A stretch of 37,913 nt of DNA from Fischerella muscicola SAG 1427-1 = PCC 73103 (GTDB lineage: Bacteria > Cyanobacteriota > Cyanobacteriia > Cyanobacteriales > Nostocaceae). The notes under the pieces were generated by a model. It was not told where the DNA came from and searched no databases. It worked only from the letters and a program-made list of their open reading frames with translations. Of this stretch, positions 1-8,014 are shown one piece after another (position 1 is the stretch's first letter; each line of letters starts with the position of its first letter). Position numbers and translations under genes: made by a program. The DNA lies in the NCBI RefSeq assembly GCF_000317245.1, contig NZ_AJLJ01000173.1:1-37913 (forward strand), given 5' to 3'.

Positions 1-285
1 TAACCAAGTCAGTTCAGTATGTGCAGGGATGTGAGATTGTACAAAGATAGTCGAATAGGTTAAATCAAGACCACAAGCCAGATATAAAGCAGCTAAGGTA
101 TAAGTATTTGTAGCTAGTTCTGCTGGATTGTGTGGCAGAGTCACAGCGTGTAAATCAGCTATAAAAAGGAAATTATCGTACTGGCTTTGTCCTTCTACCC
201 AGTTGCGGATCGCACCTAAGTAGTTACCCAAATGTAAGTTACCAGTTGGTTGAACTCCAGAAAGAACTCTTTGCCTAACGGACAT
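1..285 (-). CDS. trpS: tryptophan--tRNA ligase, N-terminal part (runs off the window)
   Basis: Only the first 95 codons lie in the window; the gene continues beyond base 1. The enzyme charges tRNA-Trp with tryptophan in the cytoplasm. The reverse-strand translation starts MSVRQRVLSGVQPTGNLHLG, and the segment TGNLHLGNYLGA carries the class I synthetase HIGH-type signature in the form typical of TrpS. It is followed by the conserved FLFIADLHAVT stretch that lines the Rossmann fold. The ATG at 283-285 is chosen because the family normally begins only a few residues before RVLSGVQPTG. The catalytic KMSKS loop would be in the missing part. Identification is from family knowledge and is secure. 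Confidence 0.95.
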   Translation of the reverse strand, partial: MSVRQRVLSGVQPTGNLHLGNYLGAIRNWVEGQSQYDNFLFIADLHAVTLPHNPAELATNTYTLAALYLACGLDLTYSTIFVQSHIPAHTELTWL

Positions 286-365
286 AAGGTAGGATATATA
301 GTCTTAACTTTATTTAACGATACTTAAAAATGAGCAAAAAAGGACAGGGAAGGGAGACAAGAGGA

Positions 366-406
366 GCCACTGCGTTGCGCGGGTTTCCCGCGTTGTAGCA
401 CGTGGC
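366..406. repeat. dispersed GC-rich hairpin repeat
   Basis: A GC-rich island in AT-rich intergenic DNA. The inner stem is CGCGGG (378-383) with CCCGCG (387-392) and the outer arms are GCCAC (366-370) with GTGGC (402-406). It resembles the short hairpin repeats scattered between genes in Nostocales; no other full copy was noticed in this window. Confidence 0.5.
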
Positions 407-409
407 GTG

Positions 410-445
410 GACAAGGGAGAAATTGTTAATAATATCTCCCTTGTC
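410..445. terminator. long perfect stem-loop between trpS and the small upstream ORF
   Basis: GACAAGGGAGA (410-420) pairs perfectly with TCTCCCTTGTC (435-445) around a 14-base AT-rich loop. There is no long T-run on either side, so it may be a processing or REP-like hairpin rather than a classic intrinsic terminator. It could protect or end transcripts coming from the kinase side. Confidence 0.4.
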
Positions 446-484
446 ACCGTGTCTTCTCCTCATCCCCAGTTCTTTGTGCGATCG

Positions 485-610
485 CTACTTTAGCAGAGTT
501 AGCGTGTCCTGAATCAAGTGACGAATGTACCAAAGACGAAACATCTGATTTTGATCATATGCTTCGGTTAATTGATCCATCCTTTGTCCTTGCACTGTAG
601 CTCTCATCAA
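485..610 (-). CDS. doubtful small ORF or gene remnant, about 41 codons
   Basis: The reverse strand is open from a stop at 683-685 down to the TAG at 485-487. From a TTG (608-610) or the adjacent ATG (605-607) it would encode about 41 residues, with the segment RMDQLTEAYDQNQMFRLWYI reading like real amphipathic protein sequence. There is no convincing start or Shine-Dalgarno site, and protein-like sequence (RQLGQPTDAQLA) extends upstream of the ATG. It may therefore be a broken 5' end of an older gene. I do not recognise the family. Of the roughly 470-base gap between trpS and the kinase, the rest holds only the hairpins listed separately. Confidence 0.25.
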   Translation of the reverse strand: MMRATVQGQRMDQLTEAYDQNQMFRLWYIRHLIQDTLTLLK

Positions 611-755
611 TGCTAGTTGAGCGTCTGTTGGTTGTCCTAGCTGTCGAAGTATAGTTTGAGGAATTATTTTCCGCGATCGCTCTCAGAAACTTAACTCAAC
701 CTTAATCAACAACGGGCGAGACAACGAAACCCTTTAACTTCCAAGAGTTATTTAA

Positions 756-2201
756 TTACTTAGAAAGAAATACAGTTAATAATTTATAAATAAGACGGAA
801 TAAAGCTGTTACAGCGATCGCCACCAAACCCCCAGCAATAGCTATGATCATTACTTGCTGAATAGTTAGGCCAAATCGCAAGAAAGGGAAAAAAAATATC
901 GCTGCGAATGTTGCTGCTGCAAATACTAACATCTCGGTTTTTTCAATCCAGCGTTGCTTTTGCCCAAAAAGCAAGACTGCCAAAATTACAGCACAAGCAG
1001 CTAAAGTAATGTTTGCCGAACGCAGCACACTATACAAAGCGATCGCAATCAATCCGCCTTCAAAACCACTAAATCCAGCCCCGATCAGTAACTCTAAAGT
1101 AGACAACGGTGCAACCTGCAAAGTCGGAGACAATGGTGTTTGTAGTGGAGGCTGAGTATGTCTAGACTGTGGTTGCGACTTTGTTTGTGGCGGTAATTGT
1201 GTGGGTTGGTGGGGGTGAATTTGTGTTGGTGTTATCGGCTGAAAATTTGAATTAAGAGCATCTAATACATCTTGGGCTGACTGAAAGCGCTGATTAGCAG
1301 CAGGTAAAAGCATTCTATCAAGAGTATTTGCCAGTAAAGGACTGACAGAAACATGCTCGTGCCATTTCCACTGGTTACTATAAACATCAAATAGCTTGGT
1401 TACATTTTTTTCACCTGTTAACAACATTACAATTGTCACAGCCAAAGCATATAAATCTGTAGATGGAAAGACTTGTCCACCAGACATCTGTTCAGGGGGT
1501 GCAAACCCCAGAGAAAAAATACCAGTGGAAGAACCAACTCCTCCGGGGGGTGCATTTGCTACCTGCTTGACAGCGCCAAAATCTAAGAGGTAAAGCTTAC
1601 CGTTACGATGGCGCATAATGTTGGAGGGTTTGAGATCTCTGTGAATGATGCCCTTGTGATGGACAAACTGCAAGATTTTGAGAATATCTTGCAGCACGTC
1701 TAATACTTCTTGCTCAGAGAATTTACCTTTCTGCGCTAATTCTTCTTCTAAGTTTTGTCCATCTATATATTCTTGAACTAGATAAAAAAATTGCTCTTGT
1801 TGTCCTGGTTGAAAAAAGCTAGAAACTATGACTGGGAAATAAGCAAATAAATCAGGAATTTGATCATGTTGAGAACCTATTTCTTCTAAAACAGTGGCTT
1901 CTCTCTCAAATAAATCTTGTGCGAGTTGCAATTGAGTTGGACTGAGATGACCTGCTGGTTGAAATTGCTTCACCACACACTGACGCATTCCTGGAGTATA
2001 GCGATCGCGCGCTAAAAACGCTGCCCCAAAACCACCTCGTCCCAATAATTTTGTTGGTAAATAACGACCAACCAAAATCAACGGCATTCCACAAGTATTA
2101 CAGTATTTTTGCTGCACAGTTCTTAAAATGGAATGATCATCTAAATCTGAAAAATAGTTGCGTGGACGGGGACAACCAGGACGCGTGCAATAAATTTCCA
2201 T
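756..2201 (-). CDS. Ser/Thr protein kinase with zinc ribbon and C-terminal membrane domain
   Basis: A eukaryotic-type protein kinase (Hanks type) of about 481 residues. The N-terminus has a four-Cys zinc ribbon (CTRPGC and CNTCG, near residues 5-37), common in cyanobacterial kinases. The kinase domain follows: glycine loop LGRGGFG near 53-59, the ATP-binding Lys in VVKQF near 78, the catalytic loop HRDLKPSN, the metal-binding DFG, and APPEQ in place of APE. A Pro/Gln/Thr-rich linker of about 50 residues then leads to three or four hydrophobic helices, so the kinase is probably anchored in the membrane with its catalytic part in the cytoplasm. The ATG at 2201 is preferred over an upstream TTG at 2210, which lies in the tandem-repeat block and would only add three residues. 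The substrate is unknown. It is separated from rbcR by a heptamer-repeat spacer, so co-transcription is uncertain. Confidence 0.9.
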   Translation of the reverse strand: MEIYCTRPGCPRPRNYFSDLDDHSILRTVQQKYCNTCGMPLILVGRYLPTKLLGRGGFGAAFLARDRYTPGMRQCVVKQFQPAGHLSPTQLQLAQDLFEREATVLEEIGSQHDQIPDLFAYFPVIVSSFFQPGQQEQFFYLVQEYIDGQNLEEELAQKGKFSEQEVLDVLQDILKILQFVHHKGIIHRDLKPSNIMRHRNGKLYLLDFGAVKQVANAPPGGVGSSTGIFSLGFAPPEQMSGGQVFPSTDLYALAVTIVMLLTGEKNVTKLFDVYSNQWKWHEHVSVSPLLANTLDRMLLPAANQRFQSAQDVLDALNSNFQPITPTQIHPHQPTQLPPQTKSQPQSRHTQPPLQTPLSPTLQVAPLSTLELLIGAGFSGFEGGLIAIALYSVLRSANITLAACAVILAVLLFGQKQRWIEKTEMLVFAAATFAAIFFFPFLRFGLTIQQVMIIAIAGGLVAIAVTALFRLIYKLLTVFLSK

Positions 2202-2205
2202 TTTT

Positions 2206-2322
2206 GTCAATAGTCAATAGTCATTTGGTCATCAGTCATTGGTCATTGGTCATTAATCATTAGCTTCTTCACAAAGGACAAATGACAAGTGACAAATGAC
2301 AAGTGACTAATGACAGATGACT
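2206..2322. repeat. heptanucleotide-type short tandem repeats (STRR)
   Basis: Degenerate direct repeats built on GTCATTG/GTCAATA and, further right, on ATGACAA/GTGACAA units fill the gap between the kinase and rbcR. This type of 7-base periodic repeat is a known feature of heterocystous cyanobacterial genomes. The block touches the kinase start codon and ends just before the rbcR stop codon. Confidence 0.75.
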
Positions 2323-2327
2323 AAATC

Positions 2328-3347
2328 TTAACTTTCATCTGAGTGAGAAGTGTCTAAGTCCAGTGTGGTATTAATTGCTAAACTCTTGTGATTTTGTGAT
2401 GATTTTAACACATCCATATTCCATCCAGGTGCAGCAAACTGGGGTAGAATTTCCCGGCTAAAAGCTTCTGCTGCCTTGGATTTATAGCGATTGGGATTGA
2501 AAATCAACCACAGTGTCCTCTTAACGACAACGCCCTCAATGGGAGCACAATGTAACACATCCATTTGCAATTCTTTAGCAATGGCAGAAGTCGAGACAAA
2601 AGCAGATCCCAAGCCAGATTGCACAGCATTTTTAATTGCTTCTATAGAATTGAGTTCCATTTCCACTTTTAAACGCCGTGTATCAATATCATGACGCGCT
2701 AAAACTTGGTCTATGACTTTGCGGATTGTTGATTGAGAATCAAGGGCAATGAATTGTAATTTATATAGGTCTTCTTTGTGGATGGTTTCAAGTTTACCAA
2801 AGGGATGGAATACAGGTAAAATCAGTGCCAATTCATCATCTGAGTAGGGAATAATCTCTAAAGATTCTCCTAATTCCGCGGGAATTTCACCACCAATAAT
2901 TGCCAAATCAACTTGTCCATTCACTACACTCCAAGCGGTGCGGCGGGTAGAGTGGACATGTAATTGCACCGCCACATCAGGATATTTTTGTCGGAACAAT
3001 CCAATCATCCGGGGTAAAAGATAAGTACCGGTGGTTTGAGAAGCACCGACAATTAATGTACCGCCTTGGAGATTTTGTAAATCCTCAATTGCGCGACAGG
3101 TTTCCTGACAAAGACTGAGAATTTTTTCTCCATAGCTCAGGAGTAAATGTCCTGCTTCAGTTAACTGAGCGCGACGTCCTCCGCGGTCAAACAAGGGAAC
3201 ATCTAATTGCCGTTCTAAATTTTGCACTTGCAAACTGACGGCTGGTTGGGAAACGTAAAGACTGTCAGCGGCGCGCTTGAAGCTCCCTTCTTGAGCGATC
3301 GCTTTCAGAATCCGTAACTGATCTAGTGTGAATGGAAGGTCAGACAT
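2328..3347 (-). CDS. rbcR: LysR-type transcriptional regulator RbcR (Ycf30 family)
   Basis: A LysR regulator of 339 residues. The N-terminal winged helix (about 6-65: [20 protein letters not shown], then [13 protein letters not shown]) and the segment [20 protein letters not shown] at the start of the co-inducer domain match the cyanobacterial and plastid RbcR/Ycf30 group very closely. Family members control Rubisco and carbon-acquisition or NDH-1 genes in response to carbon metabolites. The last 30 residues (about 310-339, Ser/Thr/Asp-rich) extend beyond the usual domain end. It is divergent from the Z-ISO homolog, with a 214-base shared upstream region, and lies near ndhF/ndhD, which fits a role in photosynthetic electron-flow and carbon control. 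The direct targets in this genome cannot be read from the sequence. Confidence 0.9.
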   Translation of the reverse strand: MSDLPFTLDQLRILKAIAQEGSFKRAADSLYVSQPAVSLQVQNLERQLDVPLFDRGGRRAQLTEAGHLLLSYGEKILSLCQETCRAIEDLQNLQGGTLIVGASQTTGTYLLPRMIGLFRQKYPDVAVQLHVHSTRRTAWSVVNGQVDLAIIGGEIPAELGESLEIIPYSDDELALILPVFHPFGKLETIHKEDLYKLQFIALDSQSTIRKVIDQVLARHDIDTRRLKVEMELNSIEAIKNAVQSGLGSAFVSTSAIAKELQMDVLHCAPIEGVVVKRTLWLIFNPNRYKSKAAEAFSREILPQFAAPGWNMDVLKSSQNHKSLAINTTLDLDTSHSDES

Positions 3348-3561
3348 ATAGGCTCAACCCACAAACAAGAAAGGAGCAGCATTAGCAAAAAACCAGTGAT
3401 TCATAGTATTCTGACTGGGCATAATTTGTTGCATATTAAAATCGGAGGATTTATCCGAAAAAGACAGTAACACAACATCTTGACTAAAGTCCCCCTTTGA
3501 ATACTTTGTGGTATTGATTGTACTGAATTAAGTTTTCTTTAAATTACTTCACCTGTGTATT
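3348..3561. promoter_or_regulatory. shared upstream region of rbcR and the Z-ISO homolog
   Basis: A 214-base divergent spacer. It contains a small inverted repeat TCGGA (3442-3446) / TCCGA (3454-3458) and an AT-rich stretch around 3418-3440. LysR regulators usually bind the divergent region beside their own gene, so an RbcR site is expected here. I could not single out a convincing T-N11-A box or promoter hexamers. Confidence 0.35.
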
Positions 3562-4278
3562 ATGATGCTGCCATCATGGTTAACCCCCAGTCATTTTATA
3601 ATGTTGGGACTACAATTTAGTTTTGCAATTGTCCATAGCGGTGGAGCCGCATTGCGACCTTGGGCAGAAAAATATATTGGTCCACGAGTTTACCGGATTA
3701 TCTTTGCGTTAGTTAGTTTACCTTTGGCTGTAATTTTGATTGTTTACTTTTTTAACCACCGTTATGATGGTTTGCAAATGTGGCAAGTCCAATATCTACC
3801 CTGGGTAAAACCATTGGTTTGGATGCTATCGGCAATTTCTTTTTTCTTTTTGTACCCTGCTACTTTCAATCTACTAGAAATTGCTGCCATTCAAAAGCCC
3901 CAAGTCCATCTCTACGAAACAGGAATTATTCGCATTACTCGCCATCCCCAAATGGTTGGACAAATTATTTGGTGTATTGCCCATACTTTGTGGTTGGGTA
4001 CGACTTTTACCTTTGTCACTTCTTTGGGCTTAATTTTGCATCACCTCTTTGGAGTATGGCATGGCGATCGCCGTCTCGGTTGGCGTTATGGTGAGGCTTT
4101 TAGAGCAGTTAAGCAGCGTACGAGCATTATTCCTTTTGCAGCTATTTTAGATGGGCGTCAATCTCTACAGTGGCAAGAATTCCTTCGTCCTGCTTATATT
4201 GGAGTTGCTGTGTTTGTGCTGCTATTATGGTGGTCGCATCCCCTTTTATTGGTGGCAACTAGTAAGGTAGAATGGTAG
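3562..4278 (+). CDS. NnrU-family protein, probable 15-cis-zeta-carotene isomerase (Z-ISO)
   Basis: An integral membrane protein of 238 residues with about six hydrophobic segments. The segment VHSGGAALRPWAEKYIG (24-40), followed by RVYRIIFALVSLPLAV, is characteristic of the Z-ISO branch of the NnrU family. In plants that enzyme isomerises the 15-cis bond of zeta-carotene using a haem cofactor. Conserved His residues that could bind haem are visible at about 25, 128 (TRHPQM), 160-161 and 167 (HHLFGVWHG). The cyanobacterial homolog in Synechocystis has been reported to act as a Z-ISO, so this is the likely role, in the thylakoid or cytoplasmic membrane. Two in-frame ATGs (3562 and 3565) are possible starts. 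A link to nitric oxide metabolism, implied by the family name, is less likely here. Confidence 0.8.
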   Translation: MMLPSWLTPSHFIMLGLQFSFAIVHSGGAALRPWAEKYIGPRVYRIIFALVSLPLAVILIVYFFNHRYDGLQMWQVQYLPWVKPLVWMLSAISFFFLYPATFNLLEIAAIQKPQVHLYETGIIRITRHPQMVGQIIWCIAHTLWLGTTFTFVTSLGLILHHLFGVWHGDRRLGWRYGEAFRAVKQRTSIIPFAAILDGRQSLQWQEFLRPAYIGVAVFVLLLWWSHPLLLVATSKVEW

Positions 4279-4710
4279 CCTAGACTAAAACCCGATTCAC
4301 ACAGCATTAAGATAGACAATAGATAAAGATTTAGGCTCATCTGTGATTACCAAATCAATGTACGATGAATGAAAACAGCTGTTCAGTGGAGGGGGTAGGT
4401 CAAATCAATTTGAGATTTTGTCCTAGTAGTTGCTGGTCAATTGTCATCATTGGGAGTAAATGATAGATACCGAGCGTCTAATTTCCCTCCCCAGTAAAGG
4501 CATAAATTGGAGTTCAAAATCCCCAAATGCCACTGTGTATAAATGCTGCGCTGGCTTTTTTGTCAACGGCAAACTTACCAAGATAAAGGCTGGAAAATTT
4601 GCATACCTTCTTTTATGCCTACCAGAGCATCTATCGGCAGTTGCTGGCTTACGTTACCCTTGTGCTGATAGCAAGTTGGATATAAAAACCCTATAGTATT
4701 TAGAGGCATC
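4279..4710. other. gap between the Z-ISO homolog and the thioredoxin gene; no clear gene
   Basis: A 432-base stretch. It contains a small inverted repeat TCAAAT-CA-ATTTGA (4400-4413) and arms AGCCTA (4277-4282) / TAGGCT (4332-4337) around the end of the Z-ISO gene. An open frame at 4460-4696 (78 codons) has an odd composition and no recognisable motif, and I do not call it. The right half probably holds the promoter of the thioredoxin gene. Confidence 0.4.
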
Positions 4711-5097
4711 ATGGTGTTGTCGGTTAGTGAGCGGACATTTACTCAAGAAGTTTTAGAATCCCCTATTCCTGTTTTAGTAAATTTTGAAGCTCCTTGGTGT
4801 GGTTTGTGCCGCATCATACACCCATTACTGTTGCAATTTAAAGATAAATGCAACGAGCAAATCAAATTAGTGAATGTGAATGCCGATGACAATTTTAAAT
4901 TGTCTACCAAATATCGGCTCAAGTCACTACCAACTTTACTTTTGATCGAAAACGGCATTGTCAGAAGACGTTTGGAAGGTTTTCGTGGTCGTGAGGATTT
5001 GCTGCAAGCATTGGAAGAAATCAAACTCAGCTACGACCAGTCTTCCCGTGCTTACAATACCCCCACAACCGCGGATTTAGGATGTCGTTCAGCATAA
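4711..5097 (+). CDS. thioredoxin-like protein with WCGLC active site
   Basis: A thioredoxin-fold protein of 128 residues. It has the active-site context NFEAPWCGLCR (Cys30 and Cys33) and the cis-proline segment SLPTLLLIENG, so it should be a soluble cytoplasmic dithiol-disulfide reductase. The residue between Gly and the second Cys is Leu rather than the Pro of classic thioredoxins; this changes redox potential in known variants, and the atypical site is shared by a cyanobacterial subgroup. The thioredoxin core ends near residue 110 and about 18 extra residues follow. An AGAGGC sequence sits just upstream of the ATG. The gene is followed by a strong terminator, so it is probably not part of the ndhF transcript. 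Its partner proteins are unknown. Confidence 0.85.
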   Translation: MVLSVSERTFTQEVLESPIPVLVNFEAPWCGLCRIIHPLLLQFKDKCNEQIKLVNVNADDNFKLSTKYRLKSLPTLLLIENGIVRRRLEGFRGREDLLQALEEIKLSYDQSSRAYNTPTTADLGCRSA

Positions 5098-5212
5098 TGG
5101 TCAAGGTCATTTGTCATTTGTCATTTGTCAAGAGCCAATGGTAAAAACTTGGAACTATAGACTATGGATAAATAACCAATAACTAATGACCAATGACCAA
5201 TGACCATTGTAA
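5098..5212. repeat. heptamer tandem repeats after the thioredoxin gene
   Basis: Two runs of 7-base units are seen: GTCATTT repeats near 5105-5130 and ATGACCA repeats near 5184-5208, with less regular sequence between them. They belong to the same STRR family as at 2206-2322 and 12298-12342. Confidence 0.7.
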
Positions 5213-5232
5213 AGACGCGATTTATCGCGTCT
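5213..5232. repeat. GACGCG palindrome repeat, copy A
   Basis: AGACGCGAT and ATCGCGTCT separated by two bases. The same element occurs at 7834-7853, 28536-28555 and 29519-29546, and in an interrupted form at 37717-37771. It adjoins an STRR run. Probably a small dispersed element of the REP/MITE class; no transposase is seen. Confidence 0.75.
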
Positions 5233-5269
5233 CTCATGACCAATCATAAAATCTAAAACTATACTTAAT

Positions 5270-5304
5270 TACCCCACCTAATCAGTATCAGGTGGGGTAT
5301 TTTA
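5270..5304 (+). terminator. Rho-independent terminator after the thioredoxin gene
   Basis: A perfect 10-bp stem, TACCCCACCT (5270-5279) with AGGTGGGGTA (5290-5299), a 10-base loop, and a T-rich tail starting at 5300. Its position after the thioredoxin gene and before the ndhF upstream region suggests it separates the two transcripts. Confidence 0.8.
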
Positions 5305-5609
5305 TCCTAAAGGGTGTGTGTCACAATTATTAACAGATCGACAAGTTAGTCAACTCAAGGCTGAAGTATGTAGACGTCCATTAGAACGTCTGATCGCAGA
5401 TAGGTTGAAGTATGAAAAAATGTTTGATTGCTTAGTTATGTCGAGACTTGTACTGTTTCCAACAGACAAGACTTCGCCATAACATAAGGTGTGAAAGTTC
5501 CTCTTTGTTGACACTCTCAACAGCCATTTGCAGTTAGTACATTCTTTCATCCTTAATCCTTGAGCCTTCATCCTTGCTCATGAAGAATTCTATAAAGTAG
5601 GCGTCAGTG
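5305..5609 (+). promoter_or_regulatory. upstream region of ndhF with a direct repeat and hairpin
   Basis: This 305-base leader has no credible gene. Two near-identical 12-mers, GGCTGAAGTATG (5359-5370) and GGTTGAAGTATG (5403-5414), lie 44 bases apart, and a short hairpin, AGACGT (5372-5377) / ACGTCT (5386-5391), sits between them. The paired direct repeats could be sites for a regulator such as RbcR, but that is inference. No clear -10 or -35 hexamers stand out. Confidence 0.4.
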
Positions 5610-7706
5610 ATGGAAGTAATCTATCAATATGCCTGGCTAATCCCAGTGTTGCCCCTCCTCGGAGCAATGCTGGTAGGGCTGGGATTAATTTCTTTAAATC
5701 AGGTGACTAACCGCCTACGACAGCTCAATGCCGCATTGATTATTTCCTTAATGGGAGTGGCTATGGGGCTGTCGTTTGCCATATTGTGGAGCCAACTACA
5801 AGGACACGCCCCTTACATCCGCACCCTAGAATGGGCTGCGGCTGGCAATTTTCATCTGAGTATGGGCTACACAATTGACCACTTGACAGCATTAATGCTG
5901 GTGATTGTGACGACGGTAGCCTTCCTGGTCATGGTTTACACTGATGGCTACATGGCCCACGACCCTGACTATGTCAGGTTTTATGCCTATCTCAGCTTAT
6001 TTGGCTCGTCAATGTTGGGTCTGGTAGTCAGCCCCAACTTGGTGCAGATTTATATCTTTTGGGAACTGGTAGGGATGTGTTCCTACTTGCTGGTCGGCTT
6101 CTGGTACGATCGCAAGTCAGCAGCAGACGCAGCCCAAAAAGCCTTTGTCACTAACCGTGTAGGTGACTTTGGTTTGTTGTTGGGCATTCTAGGGCTATTC
6201 TGGGCAACAGGAAGCTTTGATTTTCAAATTATGGGCGATCGCCTCACCGAACTCGTCCACACGGGTTCTCTGAGCAATATACTGGCAGCCCTGTTTGCAA
6301 TTTTGGTCTTCTTAGGCCCGGTAGCCAAATCTGCCCAATTTCCCCTCCATGTCTGGCTACCCGATGCTATGGAAGGCCCGACACCCATTTCTGCTTTAAT
6401 CCATGCAGCAACAATGGTGGCAGCAGGTGTATTCCTGATTGCTCGGATGTACCCCGTCTTTGAACATGTCCCAGCAGCAATGGACACAATTGCCTACACT
6501 GGGGCATTCACCGCCTTTTTAGGGGCAAGCATCGCAATTACTCAAAACGACATCAAAAAAGGCTTGGCTTACTCCACCATTTCCCAACTTGGTTACATGG
6601 TGATGGCTATGGGAGTAGGCGCATACAGCGCTGGACTTTTCCACCTAATGACCCACGCCTACTTTAAGGCGATGCTGTTTTTAGGTTCTGGTTCGGTAAT
6701 TCACGGCATGGAAGCAGTTGTCGGTCACGACCCCGACTTGGCGCAGGATATGCGCTTGATGGGTGGACTGCGGAAATATATGCCAATTACAGCAATTACC
6801 TTCTTTATTGGTTGTGTAGCAATTTCCGGGATTCCGCCCTTTGCTGGTTTCTGGTCAAAAGATGAAATCCTCGGTGCAGCGTTTGCCTCAAATCCGCTGC
6901 TGTGGGGTGTTGGCTGGCTAACAGCAGGAATTACCGCCTTTTACATGTTCCGGATGTATTTCACCACCTTTGAAGGTCAATTCCGGGGCAATAAAACCCA
7001 GTTATGGGAAAAACTCAAATCTCCTATTGGTATGGGCATAGTTACGGGCTTTGAAAGAACTCCAGCTTTTGGCCCCGGTGCAATGACCAAAGGAGAACTA
7101 GAAGCCCAAGCCGCACACCACGATGACCATGGTCATGGTCACGGCCACAGTGAATATCCCCACGAGTCACCCTGGACAATGACCCTGCCTTTAGTACTAT
7201 TGGCAGTTCCTTCGATACTCATTGGTTTGGTGGGGACGCCCTTTGCTAACTACTTTGAGGAGTTTATTTACTCTCCCAATGAAACCCTTGAAGAAGTGGT
7301 AGCCAAAGCTGCTGAAGTTGACCTGCATGAGTTTTACATTATGGCAGGTGCTTCGGTAGCAATTTCCCTGATCGGCATTACCATCGCCTCCTTGATGTAT
7401 TCGTGGGGTAAAATCAATCCGGTGGCGATCGCTGCTAAAATCAAACCACTTTACAACCTGTCCCTCAACAAGTGGTACTTCGATGACATTTACCACCAAG
7501 TCTTTGTCCTGGGCTTGCGTCGGTTAGCTAGACAAGTCATGGAAGTTGATTTCCGTGTTGTTGATGGTGCTGTTAACCTCACAGGCTTTTTCACCCTCGT
7601 GAGTGGCGAAGGTTTGAAATACCTCGAAAACGGTCGCGCTCAATTCTACGCGTTGATTGTATTTGCAGCCGTATTGGGCTTAGTGATTGTTTTTGGTGTC
7701 ACTTAA
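5610..7706 (+). CDS. ndhF: NAD(P)H-quinone oxidoreductase subunit 5 (NdhF1)
   Basis: A 698-residue proton-pumping membrane subunit of NDH-1, the cyanobacterial complex I that passes electrons from ferredoxin to plastoquinone in respiration and cyclic electron flow. The sequence has the many hydrophobic helices of the Mrp/NuoL family and the conserved blocks YDRKSAADAAQKAFVTNRVG, HVWLPDAMEGPTPISALIHA and IPPFAGFWSKDEI. A His-rich loop (HHDDHGHGHGHS, near residue 502) precedes the C-terminal part. The long C-terminal region and the start YQYAWLIPVLPLLGAM point to the NdhF1 form of the respiratory NDH-1L complex rather than the CO2-uptake forms. The ATG at 5610 is preferred to the GTG immediately before it. 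It is paired with ndhD downstream. Confidence 0.96.
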   Translation: MEVIYQYAWLIPVLPLLGAMLVGLGLISLNQVTNRLRQLNAALIISLMGVAMGLSFAILWSQLQGHAPYIRTLEWAAAGNFHLSMGYTIDHLTALMLVIVTTVAFLVMVYTDGYMAHDPDYVRFYAYLSLFGSSMLGLVVSPNLVQIYIFWELVGMCSYLLVGFWYDRKSAADAAQKAFVTNRVGDFGLLLGILGLFWATGSFDFQIMGDRLTELVHTGSLSNILAALFAILVFLGPVAKSAQFPLHVWLPDAMEGPTPISALIHAATMVAAGVFLIARMYPVFEHVPAAMDTIAYTGAFTAFLGASIAITQNDIKKGLAYSTISQLGYMVMAMGVGAYSAGLFHLMTHAYFKAMLFLGSGSVIHGMEAVVGHDPDLAQDMRLMGGLRKYMPITAITFFIGCVAISGIPPFAGFWSKDEILGAAFASNPLLWGVGWLTAGITAFYMFRMYFTTFEGQFRGNKTQLWEKLKSPIGMGIVTGFERTPAFGPGAMTKGELEAQAAHHDDHGHGHGHSEYPHESPWTMTLPLVLLAVPSILIGLVGTPFANYFEEFIYSPNETLEEVVAKAAEVDLHEFYIMAGASVAISLIGITIASLMYSWGKINPVAIAAKIKPLYNLSLNKWYFDDIYHQVFVLGLRRLARQVMEVDFRVVDGAVNLTGFFTLVSGEGLKYLENGRAQFYALIVFAAVLGLVIVFGVT

Positions 7707-7708
7707 AT

Positions 7709-7750
7709 CAGTGAACAGTTATCAGTGAACAGTTATCAGTGAATTGTTAT
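7709..7750. repeat. 14-bp tandem repeat, three units
   Basis: CAGTGAACAGTTAT occurs at 7709-7722 and 7723-7736, with a third unit differing at two positions at 7737-7750. It directly follows the ndhF stop codon. The 14-base period is twice the 7-base STRR period. Confidence 0.85.
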
Positions 7751-7833
7751 GAGTAAACAACCTAATGGCGGCAGATTAAATCCACAACCATTGCCTCCAA
7801 TCCAAACCGATAACCGATAACTGATAATTGTAC

Positions 7834-7853
7834 AGACGCGATTAATCGCGTCT
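7834..7853. repeat. GACGCG palindrome repeat, copy B
   Basis: A perfect 20-bp palindrome, AGACGCGATTAATCGCGTCT, preceded by GTAC, in the ndhF-ndhD spacer. Same family as copy A. Confidence 0.85.
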
Positions 7854-7876
7854 CTAACTGATAACTGATTATTTAG

Positions 7877-7925
7877 ATGAAGGCAGGACAAGCGGATCAC
7901 CTGCCTTCATATTTTTTGATTTTTG
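7877..7925 (+). terminator. terminator-like hairpin between ndhF and ndhD
   Basis: A perfect 11-bp stem, ATGAAGGCAGG (7877-7887) and CCTGCCTTCAT (7900-7910), followed at once by a T-rich tract (7911-7925). It has the form of an intrinsic terminator, so ndhF and ndhD may be separate transcripts, or read-through into ndhD may be only partial. The rest of the 308-base spacer is repeats and a presumed ndhD promoter in 7926-8014. Confidence 0.75.
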
Positions 7926-8014
7926 TTAAATCAACCTAACAAATAACAACCGAATCACGAAAAAACTGCTAGTTAATAGCTAGTAGCAGATAGCCGAACC
8001 TTAAGAGCGACTTC

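Noticed and set aside
4460..4696. 78-codon open frame between the Z-ISO homolog and the thioredoxin
   Set aside because: No recognisable motif, irregular composition, and a ribosome-site-like GGGAG only three bases from the ATG; the region more likely holds the thioredoxin promoter.
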